Source of the DNA: an uncultured Eubacteriales bacterium
Lineage (GTDB): Bacteria > Bacillota > Clostridia > Saccharofermentanales > UBA5734
Reading direction: 5' to 3'
Assembly: GCA_903835065.1 (NCBI GenBank)
Contig: CAILLO010000022.1
Span: 1-64,000, forward strand
DNA: 64,000 bases
Below, piece after piece: positions 8,133 to 17,770 of this stretch. The translations under genes were made by a program, and so were the position numbers. Within the stretch, counting starts at the first letter, position 1, and each line of letters opens with the position of its first letter. Under the pieces are notes generated by a model. It made no database searches. It was not told the origin of the DNA and saw nothing but the letters and a program-made list of their open reading frames with translations.

Positions 8133-9881
8133 GTGGACCAGGGATTGGCCGTGTTCTTCAGCGAACCTCAACTCTTTTTTCCCGTCCTGGCTTTTTCCAT
8201 CCTCCTGCTCGGGGCGGGTGGATATCTGGTGTACAAGATCGTCGCCATATTCGCGGACCGCGTCCATTCCCTCCGCTGGCTCACGGGCACGGTGGCCGGG
8301 TTCGACCGCTGCCGCATCGCGAACTGGCCGGAGATTCGTGCCCTGGTCTTCCCCGAGACCGAACCGGGCCTCTCGGCGGCCTTCGAACGGATTGACACCG
8401 ATTCCGCTGATCTTTTCCACGGCGCATGGATTCCTCGACCTCTACCCTATATGAAGCCTCTCAACATGATTCCGCCGCGGGAAGCCTGGTTGCTGTCGAA
8501 GGATGCCTTTCTCCTGGCGCCGGCCGCAGGCATCGTGGCCTCGATCGTCTCCGTCCTTTCCGGATTCGCCTTCCGTTCCCAACTCGTCCTGGACGGTCGC
8601 GTCGGAGCGCTTCTACTCGATTGCGCGATTCCGGCGATGCTCGGCATATTCCTCCTGCTCTGCAGTTCAGTCCTCTTCTTCGCCCTTTCGGCCTGGCTCA
8701 AGGGGACGCTCGCTTCCCTCACGAGGGAAATCGCGCACAAGGTTCCGGTATATTCGGATTCCCTGGCCGTGGCCGCACTGCTCGATTCCTTCATGCAGTA
8801 CGACCGGCAGATGGCTGCAGCGGTCGGCTTCCTCGACGACAGCGTCGCGGACCTGGCATCCCACAAGCTGTCGGAAGCCGTCGCGGAGGCCGCCGAGAGG
8901 ATCATGACGACGGCCGTGGCGCCGGCGGTCGAGAACCTCAACGCCTCGATGGTCCGCGTCGCCGAACAGCTCGACCGGAACCAGCAGGAGGGCATGCGGC
9001 TGCTCGCGAAGGAATTCGCCGTCGCACTGTCCGAGGACTTCCGGGTCCACTTCGCGCCGGTGTCCGAGCAGCTCGACACCGCGTCCGCGCAGCTCGTGCG
9101 GGCCGAGAAGAACTTCGAGTCGACCCTGACAATGATCAAGCAGCTCCGCTCGGAGACCGCCGCCCTCGTCGAGGAGATGGTCAAGTCCGAGAAGGTGCTG
9201 GAGACGTCGCGCTCGGGATTCCTCAGCGAGATCGTCGGCGTCGCCGAGAACCTCAACACGCTGGCCGCCGCCTCCGACCGCATGGCGTCCGTATATGAGG
9301 GCAACGAGACCAGGCTGTCGGCCGCCGTCGGTCACATGTCCACCTCGATGGACCAGCTCGGCGACCGCGTCGTCTCGCTCTTCGAGAACGCCGGCGCGAC
9401 GTCGAAGCAGACCGCGGAGCAGGCCGCCGCCGCCCTGATGGCGAACGAGGCGCACCTCGAGGAGATGCGCAAGCAGATCACGATCCTGTCGGACGAGCTC
9501 GCGACGCGCATTGACCAGGTGATCATCGGGTTCGGCAGCGTGACGGGCGAGACCCTGTCGGGCTTCCGCGAGACACTCGACGCCCAGAACGAGGCCTTCA
9601 CGTCCAACGTCAAGGAGCTCCTCACCCAGATGGAGGAGGAGTCCCGCAGCATGAGCCTCTACGCCAAGGAAATCGACGTCGACCTGACCGAGCTCAAGTC
9701 GACGTTCAAGGACTCCGTCGGACTGTTCAACCAGGGGATGACCGAGGAGATCCAGAAGACACTGGGCCAGTTCGACACCGGCCTCGCCGAGATCGTGAAG
9801 CGGCTGGCCGTCTCCTCCGCCGAGATCGGCGATGCGGTCGAGGCGCTGCCGCAGGCGCTTCGCGGCATCGCACCGCGCTGA
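8133..9881 (+). CDS. Three-helix membrane protein with long coiled-coil domain, unknown function
   Basis: About 582 residues. Hydrophobic segments lie at about 14-38, 127-147 and 161-188, followed by about 380 residues rich in Ala, Glu, Ser and Thr with heptad-like spacing and almost no Pro or Gly (predicted coiled coil). The layout TM1, soluble loop of about 90, TM2-TM3, long tail resembles MotA/TolQ/ExbB-type proteins and especially long-tailed relatives such as ZorA, but I do not see the conserved channel motif between TM2 and TM3, so homology is only a suspicion. The tail also recalls methyl-accepting or RmuC-like coiled coils. GGAGG at 8122-8126 sits 6 bases before GTG 8133, which decides the start over the upstream GTG at 8112. 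The next gene starts 16 bases downstream, implying a joint function. Confidence 0.75.
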   Translation: MDQGLAVFFSEPQLFFPVLAFSILLLGAGGYLVYKIVAIFADRVHSLRWLTGTVAGFDRCRIANWPEIRALVFPETEPGLSAAFERIDTDSADLFHGAWIPRPLPYMKPLNMIPPREAWLLSKDAFLLAPAAGIVASIVSVLSGFAFRSQLVLDGRVGALLLDCAIPAMLGIFLLLCSSVLFFALSAWLKGTLASLTREIAHKVPVYSDSLAVAALLDSFMQYDRQMAAAVGFLDDSVADLASHKLSEAVAEAAERIMTTAVAPAVENLNASMVRVAEQLDRNQQEGMRLLAKEFAVALSEDFRVHFAPVSEQLDTASAQLVRAEKNFESTLTMIKQLRSETAALVEEMVKSEKVLETSRSGFLSEIVGVAENLNTLAAASDRMASVYEGNETRLSAAVGHMSTSMDQLGDRVVSLFENAGATSKQTAEQAAAALMANEAHLEEMRKQITILSDELATRIDQVIIGFGSVTGETLSGFRETLDAQNEAFTSNVKELLTQMEEESRSMSLYAKEIDVDLTELKSTFKDSVGLFNQGMTEEIQKTLGQFDTGLAEIVKRLAVSSAEIGDAVEALPQALRGIAPR

Positions 9882-9897
9882 ACCCGGGCGAAGGCGC

Positions 9898-11223
9898 ATG
9901 AACGCCCCCACCGTGTCCGCTCCCGCGGCGCCGGCCGCCCTTCCCTCCTTCTTCTCCGCGCTGCAGAAGGTCCGCGACCGCTTCCTGCTTCCGCCCGAAC
10001 AGGTCGACCGCTATTCGGCCGACGAGGTCGACGAGCTCCTGGCCGGCGTCCAGGCCCTCCGGGGCGGGCCCGCCGCCTGGAAGCGCAACGCGATGCTGAT
10101 TCCCCGCCGTCAGGTTTCGCTCCTCTTCCCCGCCCTGCTGCGCACCGAGGACGCGGAGCTGATCGAGCGGCTCCAGCTCGTGCTCGAAGCCCGCGCGACG
10201 CCGTCGCTGCACGCGCTCGGCTGGGCCCACTTCCAGCACGGCTACGAGGACGCCCGCATCGTGACGGCCTTCCAGCGACTGCACGCCGCGCTGTCCCCCA
10301 AGGACGCGAAGCGGGTCCCCCCGATCCCGCCGGGCGACGGCGGACCGGTCGACTGCTCGCTGTCGCAGCGGATCTACGAGAAGATCAAGGAGTCGCGCAT
10401 CTCGGAGGTCGACCCGTACTTCGCGCAGTACGGGATCCTGCCGGACACGGCTTTCGCCCGGGCCATCCTGACGCTCTTCTTCTCGACCTGCCCCGACGAG
10501 GGCTTCGTGCGCAACGAGGACGCCTTCGTCCGCATGCTGCCCGGCCTCGACGCCGACGGCGGATTCCTGGTGATGGCCCAGTACCTCAAGGAGCACCGCA
10601 TCGGAACCCGCTACCGCACGCTCAACGAGGGCATTCTCGCCGGAATCGGCCCGCCCGACTCGGGGCACGCCGTCTGGAGCAAGGTGCCGGAGAAGACCCG
10701 GGCCAAGTTCTGGAAGTGGATGGTCGCGCGCGCCGTGGAGGACCACCTCGCGGACAACCCGCGCAAGTTCGGGCTGCTCGTGCGCTACATCCCGTACATC
10801 GAGACCGTGCGCCAGCTCTACGAGAATATCCTGGTCATGGGATTCGGCGCATTCTACCTGGTCGACGACCGGCTGGCACCGGGGACGACGTACTTCTACG
10901 ACAAGGCGGCCTACGAGCTGTGGGCCGAGTCGATGGAGAATTCGGAGATGACCGAGGAGGAGCTGGAGCAGTACGGCAAGCCGTCGGTGCCCGCCCCCTC
11001 CCCGACCGAGAAGGCCCCGCTCGACGAAATCCTGCCGTCCCTGCCGGTGCAGGCGGCGAAGCGCATCGTCATGGAGGCATTCAAGGCGAGCGCCGTACTG
11101 ATCGACTGCCGGGAGGTCGGGCTGCTGTTCGCGCGCGATTTCCTCGACGACGCGCTGGGCATCAGCCGGCGCGGCAAGGAATCGGCGGCCCGGGCGGGCG
11201 GAGCCGCCAGTCGGCTGTTCTAG
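9898..11223 (+). CDS. Soluble partner protein of the coiled-coil membrane protein, unknown function
   Basis: 441 residues, mostly helical, with no signal peptide or membrane segment and no P-loop. A low-complexity Ala/Pro N-terminus (1-15) and a Pro/Ser linker near 360-375 (PAPSPTEKAPLD) divide it into a large domain of about 340 residues and a C-terminal helical domain. Conserved-looking stretches include WSKVPEKTRAKFWKWMV and GTTYFYDKAAYELW. A helical repeat ending in a Trp/Arg-rich segment is remotely reminiscent of the EH-signature proteins (ZorC) that accompany ZorA, but I cannot confirm this. GAAGG lies just upstream of the ATG. It is convergent with the V-ATPase operon, with only 13 bases between stop codons. 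Confidence 0.75.
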   Translation: MNAPTVSAPAAPAALPSFFSALQKVRDRFLLPPEQVDRYSADEVDELLAGVQALRGGPAAWKRNAMLIPRRQVSLLFPALLRTEDAELIERLQLVLEARATPSLHALGWAHFQHGYEDARIVTAFQRLHAALSPKDAKRVPPIPPGDGGPVDCSLSQRIYEKIKESRISEVDPYFAQYGILPDTAFARAILTLFFSTCPDEGFVRNEDAFVRMLPGLDADGGFLVMAQYLKEHRIGTRYRTLNEGILAGIGPPDSGHAVWSKVPEKTRAKFWKWMVARAVEDHLADNPRKFGLLVRYIPYIETVRQLYENILVMGFGAFYLVDDRLAPGTTYFYDKAAYELWAESMENSEMTEEELEQYGKPSVPAPSPTEKAPLDEILPSLPVQAAKRIVMEAFKASAVLIDCREVGLLFARDFLDDALGISRRGKESAARAGGAASRLF

Positions 11224-11236
11224 GTCGTCTTTCTGG

Positions 11237-11917
11237 CTACGCGTTGCCCGCCAGCCTTTCCCGCTCCGCGCGTTCCGCCACCGCCCGCTCCACCAGCCGG
11301 TCCTTGACCTTCATGAGGCGCGTGCGGGCGCCGCGCTCGTTCTCTTCGAGCTTGGCGGTGATCGAGTGGATCGTCTCCACGAGGGACGGGATCAGGATGT
11401 ACTCGAGCGAATTCACGCGGCGGCGCGTGCGCTCGATCTCGTCGGCCAGCAGCTGGGCGGCCTTCTCGGCCGCGGCCAGGGACAGCATGCCCTCGAACGC
11501 CCCGCGCAGCGCGAGGATCGCGCCGTCGAGCTCGCCGCTCGTGGAGGCGAGGCCGTAGGGCGGCACGTCGCTGCGGGCGGCGTCCTGCGGCTCGGGCAGG
11601 AACACCGGCACCTCGACGCTCATGACGTTGAGCGTGTCGAGCCCGAGCATCAGCGGCGCGCTGCCCATCATGAGGGCCGACTCGACCGCCTCCGGCCGCA
11701 TGGTCGCGCGGGCCAGCACGAAGCCGCGGTGCGCGGCGGCGAGCTGGCGCTCCATGGCCTCGCGGCGCGTGCGGTTCTCGCGCACGACGTCGAGGAATCG
11801 CTTCATGAGCTCGTCGCGCTTGTCCTTGAGCAGCTTGTGCCCGCGGCGCGCCACCACCAGGCGGCGCTTCAGGCGCAGCAGCTCCATCCGGGTCGGGTTG
11901 ACGCGGATCTCGGCCAT
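11237..11917 (-). CDS. ntpD: V-type ATPase subunit D
   Basis: 226 residues, the normal length. The N-terminus (VNPTRMELLRLKRRL..ARRGHKLLKDKRDEL) and C-terminus (RRRVNSLEYILIPSL..TIHSITAKLEE) are the two helices that form the antiparallel coiled-coil central shaft of V1. The shaft turns inside A3B3 and transmits torque to the membrane ring through subunits F and C. Last gene of the operon, 6 bases after subunit B, as in Enterococcus ntp. Confidence 0.95.
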   Translation of the reverse strand: MAEIRVNPTRMELLRLKRRLVVARRGHKLLKDKRDELMKRFLDVVRENRTRREAMERQLAAAHRGFVLARATMRPEAVESALMMGSAPLMLGLDTLNVMSVEVPVFLPEPQDAARSDVPPYGLASTSGELDGAILALRGAFEGMLSLAAAEKAAQLLADEIERTRRRVNSLEYILIPSLVETIHSITAKLEENERGARTRLMKVKDRLVERAVAERAERERLAGNA

Positions 11918-11923
11918 CTCGGC

Positions 11924-13315
11924 CTACTCCCTCTCGCCTTCGGCGTCCTTGCCGTAGTACTGCTCGATGTATTCGTCCTTGATGCGCTTGAGTTCGTTCT
12001 TCGGCAGCATGGACAGGAGCTTCCAGCCTATGGCGAGGGTCTGCTGGATCGTACGGTCGGTCGTGAAGCCCTGCGAGACGTAGTCGCGCTCGAAGGCTTC
12101 GGCGAAGCGGGCGTAGATGCGGTCGACCTCGGACAGGGCGGCCTCGCCGAGGATCTGCGACAGCTCCTTGGCGTCCTTGCCGCGGGCGTAGGCGGCGAAG
12201 AGCTGGTTCATCGTGTCGGCGTGGTCCTCGCGCGTCTTGCCCTTGCCGATGCCCTTGTCCTTGAGGCGCGACAGCGAAGGCAGCACGTCGATCGGCGGCT
12301 GGACGCCCTTGCGGTGCAGCTCGCGCGACAGCAGGATCTGGCCTTCCGTGATGTAGCCGGTGAGGTCGGGGATCGGGTGCGTCTTGTCGTCCTCGGGCAT
12401 CGTGAGGATCGGGATCAGCGTGATCGAGCCCGGCTTGCCCTTCTGGCGACCGGCGCGCTCGTACAGCGTCGCGAGGTCGGTGTAGAGATAGCCCGGATAG
12501 CCGCGGCGGCCCGGGACCTCCTTGCGGGCGGCGGACACCTCGCGAAGCGCCTCGGCGTAGTAGGTGATGTCGGTCAGGATCACGAGGACGTGCATGTCCT
12601 GCTCGAAGGCCAGGTATTCGGCGGCGGTCAGGGCCATGCGGGGTGTCGCGATGCGCTCGATCGCGGGGTCGTTCGCGAGGTTGACGAACAGGACGGTGCG
12701 GTCGATCGCGCCGGTGCGGCGGAAGTCCTCGATGAAGTAGTCGGCTTCCTCGAACGTGATGCCCATGGCGGCGAACACGACGGCGAACTTCTCGTCCGTG
12801 CCGAGCACCTTGGCCTGGCGGGCGATCTGTGCGGCGAGGCGTGCGTGCGGCAGGCCGGACGCCGAGAAGATCGGCAGCTTCTGGCCGCGGACCAGCGTGT
12901 TGAGGCCGTCGATGGCGGAGATGCCGGTCTGGATGAACTCGGAGGGGTAGCTGCGGGCGGCCGGGTTCATCGGGAGGCCGTTGATGTCGAGGCGCTTGTC
13001 GGGAAGCACCGGCGGTCCACCGTCGGTGGGGCGGCCCATCCCGTCGAACACGCGGCCCAATATGTCCTTCGAGACCGGGAGCTCGAGGCCGCGGCCGAGG
13101 AAGCGGACGACCGTCTCGGCGAGGTTGATGCCGACGGTGTTCTCGAACAGCTGGACCAGCGCGTCGGTGCCGTCGATCTCGAGCACGCGGCAGCGGCGGA
13201 TCTCGCCGTTCGGCAACTCGAGCTCGCCGAGTTCGCCGAAGGTCACGCCCTCGACCTGCCGGACCAGCATCAGGGGTCCGGCGACTTCGTAGATGGTGCG
13301 GTATTCGCGGCTCAT
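11924..13315 (-). CDS. ntpB: V-type ATPase subunit B (non-catalytic)
   Basis: 463 residues. Starts [18 protein letters not shown]; the ATG overlaps the TGA of subunit A (ATGA, 13312-13315). It has the F/V-ATPase nucleotide-binding family fold with a degenerate P-loop ([18 protein letters not shown]) as expected of B, plus the signature [27 protein letters not shown]. It alternates with A in the catalytic hexamer and carries the regulatory nucleotide interface. A much longer reading frame continues upstream to 13756, but it only shadows subunit A. Confidence 0.96.
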   Translation of the reverse strand: MSREYRTIYEVAGPLMLVRQVEGVTFGELGELELPNGEIRRCRVLEIDGTDALVQLFENTVGINLAETVVRFLGRGLELPVSKDILGRVFDGMGRPTDGGPPVLPDKRLDINGLPMNPAARSYPSEFIQTGISAIDGLNTLVRGQKLPIFSASGLPHARLAAQIARQAKVLGTDEKFAVVFAAMGITFEEADYFIEDFRRTGAIDRTVLFVNLANDPAIERIATPRMALTAAEYLAFEQDMHVLVILTDITYYAEALREVSAARKEVPGRRGYPGYLYTDLATLYERAGRQKGKPGSITLIPILTMPEDDKTHPIPDLTGYITEGQILLSRELHRKGVQPPIDVLPSLSRLKDKGIGKGKTREDHADTMNQLFAAYARGKDAKELSQILGEAALSEVDRIYARFAEAFERDYVSQGFTTDRTIQQTLAIGWKLLSMLPKNELKRIKDEYIEQYYGKDAEGERE

Positions 13316-15093
13316 GCGCGTTCCCCCTGCTGCCTGCGGCCGCGGAGCTGGTCGGCCAGCTCCTTCTCGACCGCGTCCGCCGTCTCGGCGAAGCGGTCCT
13401 CGTGGACGTACTTGAGGCGGGCGATCCGGTCGCGGGCCGGCAGCTCGGTCACGGCGCGGATCGGCATGCCCTGTTCGAGCGCCTTGGCGCCGAGCTCGTA
13501 GTAGCGGAGCACCAGCTGGAGCATGCGGAACTGCTTGGGCAGCGAGGTGTAGGTGTCGACCTCGTCGAAGGAGTTCTGCTGCAGGAAGTCCTCGCGGATG
13601 GAGCGGGCGGCCTCGAGCTTGAGGCGGTCGGCCGGCGACAGCGAGTCGATGCCGACGAGCTTCACGATCTCCTCGAGCTCGGACTCCTCCTGGAGCAGGC
13701 GCATGGCGAGGGCGTGCAGGCGGCTCCAGTCGGGCGAGACGCTGCGGTCCATCCACTCGTCGACGCGCTCGTCATAGAGCGAGTAGCTGACCAGCCAGTT
13801 GATCGCCGGGAAGTGGCGCTTGTACGCGAGCTGGGCGTCGAGGCCCCAGAAGACCTTGACGATGCGCAGCGTCGCCTGCGCGACGGGGTCGGACAGGTCG
13901 CCGCCGGGGGGCGACACGGCGCCGATGGCGGTGAGGATGCCCTCGCGGGCGTCGGAGCCGAGGCAGGTCACGTGGCCGGCGCGCTCGTAGAACTGGGCGA
14001 GGCGGGAGCCGAGGTACGCGGGGTAGCCCTCTTCGCCGGGCATCTCCTCGAGGCGGCCGCTCATCTCGCGCAGGGCCTCGGCCCAGCGGGAGGTCGAGTC
14101 GGCCATCAGCGCGACGCTGTAGCCCATGTCGCGGAAGTACTCGGCGATCGTGATGCCGGTGTAGATGCTGGCCTCGCGCGCCGCGACGGGCATGTCGGAC
14201 GTGTTGGCGATCAGCACGGTGCGCTCCATGAGGGGGCGGCCGGACTTCGGGTCCTTGAGCTCGGGGAACTCGAGCAGCACGTCGGTCATCTCGTTGCCGC
14301 GCTCGCCGCAGCCGATATAGACGACGATGTCGGTCTCGGCCCACTTGGCGAGCTGGTGCTGGATCACGGTCTTGCCGCTGCCGAATGGGCCGGGTACGGC
14401 GGCCGTGCCGCCCTTGGCGACGGGGAAGAACGCGTCGATCACGCGCTGGCCCGTGACCATGGGGCTCCTCGGGGCCATCTTCTCGACGTAGGGGCGGCCC
14501 TTGCGGACCGGCCAGCGCTGCAGCATGGCGACGTCGCGGCGGGTGCCGTCGGCGTGCTTCAGGCGGGCGATCGTCTCGACGATCGTGCGGGGGCCGGAGA
14601 GGATCTCCTCGACGGTGCCGGACAGGCCGGGCGGGACCATCACCTTGTGCAGGACCAGCGCGGTCTCCTGCACGGTGCCGAGGACGTCGCCCGGGACGAC
14701 GACGGCGCCCGCGGCGACGGCCGGGACGAAGTCCCACTTCCTGTCGGCGTCGAGCGACGCGATCCGGATGCCGCGCGTGATGTTGTTGCCGACCTGCTCG
14801 CGGATGCGCTCGAGCGGGCGCTGGATGCCGTCGAAGATGGTGCCCAGCAGCCCCGGCGCGAGCTCGACGGACAGCGGCGCCCCGGTCGATTCCACCGGCT
14901 CGCCGGGCCCGAGGCCGGCCGTCTCCTCGTAGACCTGGATGCTGGCGCGGTCGCCGTGGATCTCGATGATCTCCCCGATCAGTTGCATCTTCGCCACGCG
15001 CACGACGTCGAACATCTCCGCGTCGCGCATGCCTTCGGCGACGACCAGGGGGCCCGACACCTTGACGATCCGTCCCTTGCTCAGCGTTTTCAT
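13312..15093 (-). CDS. ntpA: V-type ATPase subunit A (catalytic)
   Basis: 593 residues, the family's usual length. P-loop GPFGSGKT at 235-242, then the V-ATPase-specific bulge (non-homologous region, about 120-200) that distinguishes A from F-ATPase beta. [15 protein letters not shown] and [16 protein letters not shown] supply the catalytic Glu and Walker B regions. Hydrolyses (or makes) ATP in the A3B3 head. Its ATG overlaps the stop of subunit F (15090-15093) and its own stop overlaps the B start, so translation of F, A and B is coupled. Confidence 0.97.
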   Translation of the reverse strand: MKTLSKGRIVKVSGPLVVAEGMRDAEMFDVVRVAKMQLIGEIIEIHGDRASIQVYEETAGLGPGEPVESTGAPLSVELAPGLLGTIFDGIQRPLERIREQVGNNITRGIRIASLDADRKWDFVPAVAAGAVVVPGDVLGTVQETALVLHKVMVPPGLSGTVEEILSGPRTIVETIARLKHADGTRRDVAMLQRWPVRKGRPYVEKMAPRSPMVTGQRVIDAFFPVAKGGTAAVPGPFGSGKTVIQHQLAKWAETDIVVYIGCGERGNEMTDVLLEFPELKDPKSGRPLMERTVLIANTSDMPVAAREASIYTGITIAEYFRDMGYSVALMADSTSRWAEALREMSGRLEEMPGEEGYPAYLGSRLAQFYERAGHVTCLGSDAREGILTAIGAVSPPGGDLSDPVAQATLRIVKVFWGLDAQLAYKRHFPAINWLVSYSLYDERVDEWMDRSVSPDWSRLHALAMRLLQEESELEEIVKLVGIDSLSPADRLKLEAARSIREDFLQQNSFDEVDTYTSLPKQFRMLQLVLRYYELGAKALEQGMPIRAVTELPARDRIARLKYVHEDRFAETADAVEKELADQLRGRRQQGERA

Positions 15094-15437
15094 CGATCCG
15101 TCTCCTTGCCTTCCGGGGCGCGGTCGAAACCCAGGATATCCACGCCCACGGCCTTCTTCACGGTCTCCTTCACCTGTTCCATCCCGAGTCCCAGCGTTCC
15201 GCGGGTCGAGGGGATCGGCACGACGGCCGGCAACTTGCGCAGGCGCAGCGCCTCCAGCTCGTCGGGCACGAGGACCGCCGCATGTTCCGTGATGAACAGG
15301 ACGGCGCAGTCCTGCCGGAGGGCCTCCTGGACGGCGGCCGAAATCTCCTCGCGGGTCTCGGCGACCAGCACGACGAGACCCAGCGCGCGGAATCCCATCA
15401 CGCTGTCCCGGTCCCCGATCACGCCGACACGATACAT
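15090..15437 (-). CDS. ntpG: V-type ATPase subunit F
   Basis: 115 residues. Begins [21 protein letters not shown], the Rossmann-like fold of V-ATPase F, and has [18 protein letters not shown] and the basic C-terminal helix. It binds the D shaft and couples it to the C (d) subunit. In E. hirae nomenclature this is NtpG. Lies between C and A as in that operon. Confidence 0.92.
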   Translation of the reverse strand: MYRVGVIGDRDSVMGFRALGLVVLVAETREEISAAVQEALRQDCAVLFITEHAAVLVPDELEALRLRKLPAVVPIPSTRGTLGLGMEQVKETVKKAVGVDILGFDRAPEGKETDR

Positions 15438-15459
15438 GCCTTCTCCTTCTCCCCGCCCG

Positions 15460-16641
15460 CTACAGGACGAACGGCTCGCGCAGCAGCGGCAGCGCGCCCT
15501 CGGTCGGCAGGCCGTTGCGCAGGAGCAGCATCACGATGCGGAAGTTCCTGGCCTCGGTCTCCTTGGCGAAACGGTGGGCGACGAGCCACTCCGGCCCGTA
15601 GGGGATGCTCTTCACGGTGCGGACGTACTTCATGAGGCAGTCGTCGGCGGCCTTGCCGTAGCGCGACGTGGCGCCGATCCCGCCGTTCTCGGCCTCGGGG
15701 GCCGTGGCGGCCGCGAGGGCGTCGCCGCAGCCGGCGGCGCGGAAGCGGTCGGCGATCGCGTCCTCGGTCGCGTCGAACAGGCGCAGCACGTCGGACTCGG
15801 GCACGGACCCGCCCGGCAGCAGCGTCCGGTCGAGGACGTCGCGGTCGAGCGCGGCGGCGCGCACGCGCAGCAGCACGCCGAGGTTCACGAGGTCGGTCTT
15901 CAGCTGTATCAGGCCGGTCACCCAGGGGCACTCGAGGAGGTCGGCCCGGCGCTGCGCCTCGGCGGCCTGGGCGCGGTCGACCTCGGCATCGATGCGGTAG
16001 GGGTCGCCGGTCCGCATGTACGCTTCGTACGCGGCGGAAGCGGCCGTCTTGAGCCAGAGGGGTATGTAGGCCATCGCGGCGTCGCGCAGGGCCTCGAACA
16101 GCTTCTCCGGCGGCACCGTGGAGGGGCGCAGGACCTGCGTCGCGGCGCGCGAGAACGAGGCCTCGCGGGCGACGGCCGGCAGAGGGGTGCCGGTCCGCGG
16201 ACCCTGGCCCGGGTCGCTGGCGCCGAAGCCGGCCTCGCTGACCTTACGCTCCGGCTCCGGCCAGAAGACCGACAGGTCCTTGAGGAAGAGCTTGAGGTTG
16301 TGCGCGTCGTTGGATATCAGCAGCAGGTCGAGGAAGTCCCCGTCGCCTTCGCGGCAGAGCTCCCGCAGTCCCCGGTCGTCGGCGGCCATCCCCTCGGACA
16401 GGCTCGTCTCGAGGTCATCGGCCGGCGGGTAGCCGGCTTCGGCGAGCAGGCGCGCCAGGTCGGCGACGTCCTTCACCTCGGCGAGGCGCGCCGTGCGGGC
16501 CGCGTCGGGGCTCTTCCCCCACAGCGCGGCGAGCCGGCCGCCCGCGAAGGCGTAGTCGACGTCGTGGCGCCGGACGCGGCGCTTCCCGGGCGGAGGGTAC
16601 GACCCCGGGACGAGCGGCGGGAACGAGGCGAAGGCTTCCAT
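15460..16641 (-). CDS. ntpC: V-type ATPase subunit C (d subunit)
   Basis: 393 residues from the ATG at 16641, which has GGGAG 7 bases upstream; the frame extends to 16680 but without a ribosome binding site. V-ATPase C/d features: YAFAGGRLAAL near the start, SNDAHNLKLFLKD in the middle, ECPWVTGLIQLKTDLVNLGVLLR, and EWLVAHRFAKETEARNFRIVMLL at the end. This funnel-shaped protein links the central shaft to the membrane ring. Slightly longer than the usual 330-380 because of an Ala/Gly-rich insertion around residues 300-325. Confidence 0.9.
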   Translation of the reverse strand: MEAFASFPPLVPGSYPPPGKRRVRRHDVDYAFAGGRLAALWGKSPDAARTARLAEVKDVADLARLLAEAGYPPADDLETSLSEGMAADDRGLRELCREGDGDFLDLLLISNDAHNLKLFLKDLSVFWPEPERKVSEAGFGASDPGQGPRTGTPLPAVAREASFSRAATQVLRPSTVPPEKLFEALRDAAMAYIPLWLKTAASAAYEAYMRTGDPYRIDAEVDRAQAAEAQRRADLLECPWVTGLIQLKTDLVNLGVLLRVRAAALDRDVLDRTLLPGGSVPESDVLRLFDATEDAIADRFRAAGCGDALAAATAPEAENGGIGATSRYGKAADDCLMKYVRTVKSIPYGPEWLVAHRFAKETEARNFRIVMLLLRNGLPTEGALPLLREPFVL

Positions 16642-16654
16642 GCGCGGACTCCCG

Positions 16655-17248
16655 TCAGACCGAAAGGCGCGCAGCCGCAACGGACTCGAGGTCCTCCTGC
16701 GACTGCTTCAGGAGCATCTCGAAGGTCAGGTTGGAGGAGACGTCGCCCTGGGCGACCACGAGACCGCCGCGCGACGCGTGGTGCGCCTCGGCCTTGCGGA
16801 ACGCGACGCCCGCGAGGGTCGGGCGCTGCGCGGCCTCCCGCAGCGCGAGGTCCGCGGCGCCGGACGCGAGGTCCTGCGCGGCGAACGCCACGGTGCCGCC
16901 GGCGCGGCCGTGCCGCTCCAGCAGGTCCGCGTAGAGGGCGGCCTTGCGGTCGGGGGGCAGCCGTTCGAGGTCGTCGAGCGCCTTCGCCAGCACCTCGGCG
17001 ACGAGGTCGCGGCGCGCCGCCAGCAGGATCCGGCGGCTCTCGAGCGAGACCGCGGAGGCGCTGCGGCGGGCGAGGGCGGCGCGTTCGGCGGCGAGCGTCG
17101 CCTCGGAGGCGGCGCGGACGCGCGCGATCGCGGCGTCGGCGTCGCGCTCGGCGGCGGCGACGGCCGTCGCGCACTCCTTCACAATCTCGTCCGCGCGGGC
17201 GCGGGCTTCGGCGAGGATCTTCTCCTCGATGAGCTCCAGGCCCTTCAT
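16655..17248 (-). CDS. ntpE: V-type ATPase subunit E (peripheral stalk)
   Basis: 197 residues. Long Ala/Glu/Arg N-terminal helix (about 1-85) followed by a small globular domain (DRKAALYADLLERH..GGLVVAQGDVSSNLTFEMLL), the architecture of subunit E. Pairs with subunit G/H to make the peripheral stalk that holds A3B3 against rotation. Start overlaps the K stop (ATGA at 17245-17248). Confidence 0.92.
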   Translation of the reverse strand: MKGLELIEEKILAEARARADEIVKECATAVAAAERDADAAIARVRAASEATLAAERAALARRSASAVSLESRRILLAARRDLVAEVLAKALDDLERLPPDRKAALYADLLERHGRAGGTVAFAAQDLASGAADLALREAAQRPTLAGVAFRKAEAHHASRGGLVVAQGDVSSNLTFEMLLKQSQEDLESVAAARLSV

Positions 17249-17751
17249 CTATGGATGCCGAGGAGGATCATGAGCATCGAGGCCAGCAGGGCGAGGATCG
17301 CGTAGGTCTCGACCATGGCCGCGAGGACGATGCCCTTGGACTGCTCGTCGGGCTTGTGGGCGACCATCAGGATGCCGTTGGCCGCGACGCGTCCCTGGGA
17401 GATCGCGGAGGTGTACTCGACGATCATGACCGGGAGGCAGGCCGCGAAGAACAGGAGGCCCTGCGTGGTGGTCAGCGACGTGTAGGTGCCGTCGAGGAAT
17501 CCGGCCTTGACCATGACGATGAACCAGGTCAACAGGCCGTAGATGCCCTGCGTGCCCGGCAGCGCCTGCAGGATCAGGAGCTTGCCGAAGAGTTCCGGCT
17601 TCTCGCTCAGGACTCCGGCCGCGGCTTCGCCCGCGATGCCGACGCCTTTCGCCGAGCCCCAGCCGGAGCCGACGGCGGCGAGCGAACCGCCGAGGAAGGC
17701 CAGCACGGGACCGTTCAGGAAGATGGTCGATAGGGTGGTCAGGAAGTCCAT
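17245..17751 (-). CDS. ntpK: V-type ATPase proteolipid subunit K, Na+-type ligand set
   Basis: 168 residues, four membrane helices in two fused hairpins (the 16-kDa type). The carrier Glu is E148 in AAMVETYAILALL. The residues that coordinate Na+ in E. hirae NtpK (L61, T64, Q65, Q110, E139) all have counterparts here: L64, T67 and Q68 in LQALPGTQGIYG, Q119 in SAISQG, and E148. The first hairpin lacks a carboxylate, as in NtpK. From this I predict a Na+-translocating ring. It lies between I and E, 19 bases after I. Confidence 0.95.
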   Translation of the reverse strand: MDFLTTLSTIFLNGPVLAFLGGSLAAVGSGWGSAKGVGIAGEAAAGVLSEKPELFGKLLILQALPGTQGIYGLLTWFIVMVKAGFLDGTYTSLTTTQGLLFFAACLPVMIVEYTSAISQGRVAANGILMVAHKPDEQSKGIVLAAMVETYAILALLASMLMILLGIHR

Positions 17752-17770
17752 GATCGTACCCCTCTCTTTC

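Noticed and set aside
8133-11223. Complete Zorya defence system
   Set aside because: No ZorB-like peptidoglycan-binding protein and no helicase or nuclease follow; only a loose architectural resemblance remains.
13402-17232. 1276-codon plus-strand open frame
   Set aside because: Antisense shadow of the V-ATPase genes in GC-rich codons; no ribosome binding site and low-complexity composition.
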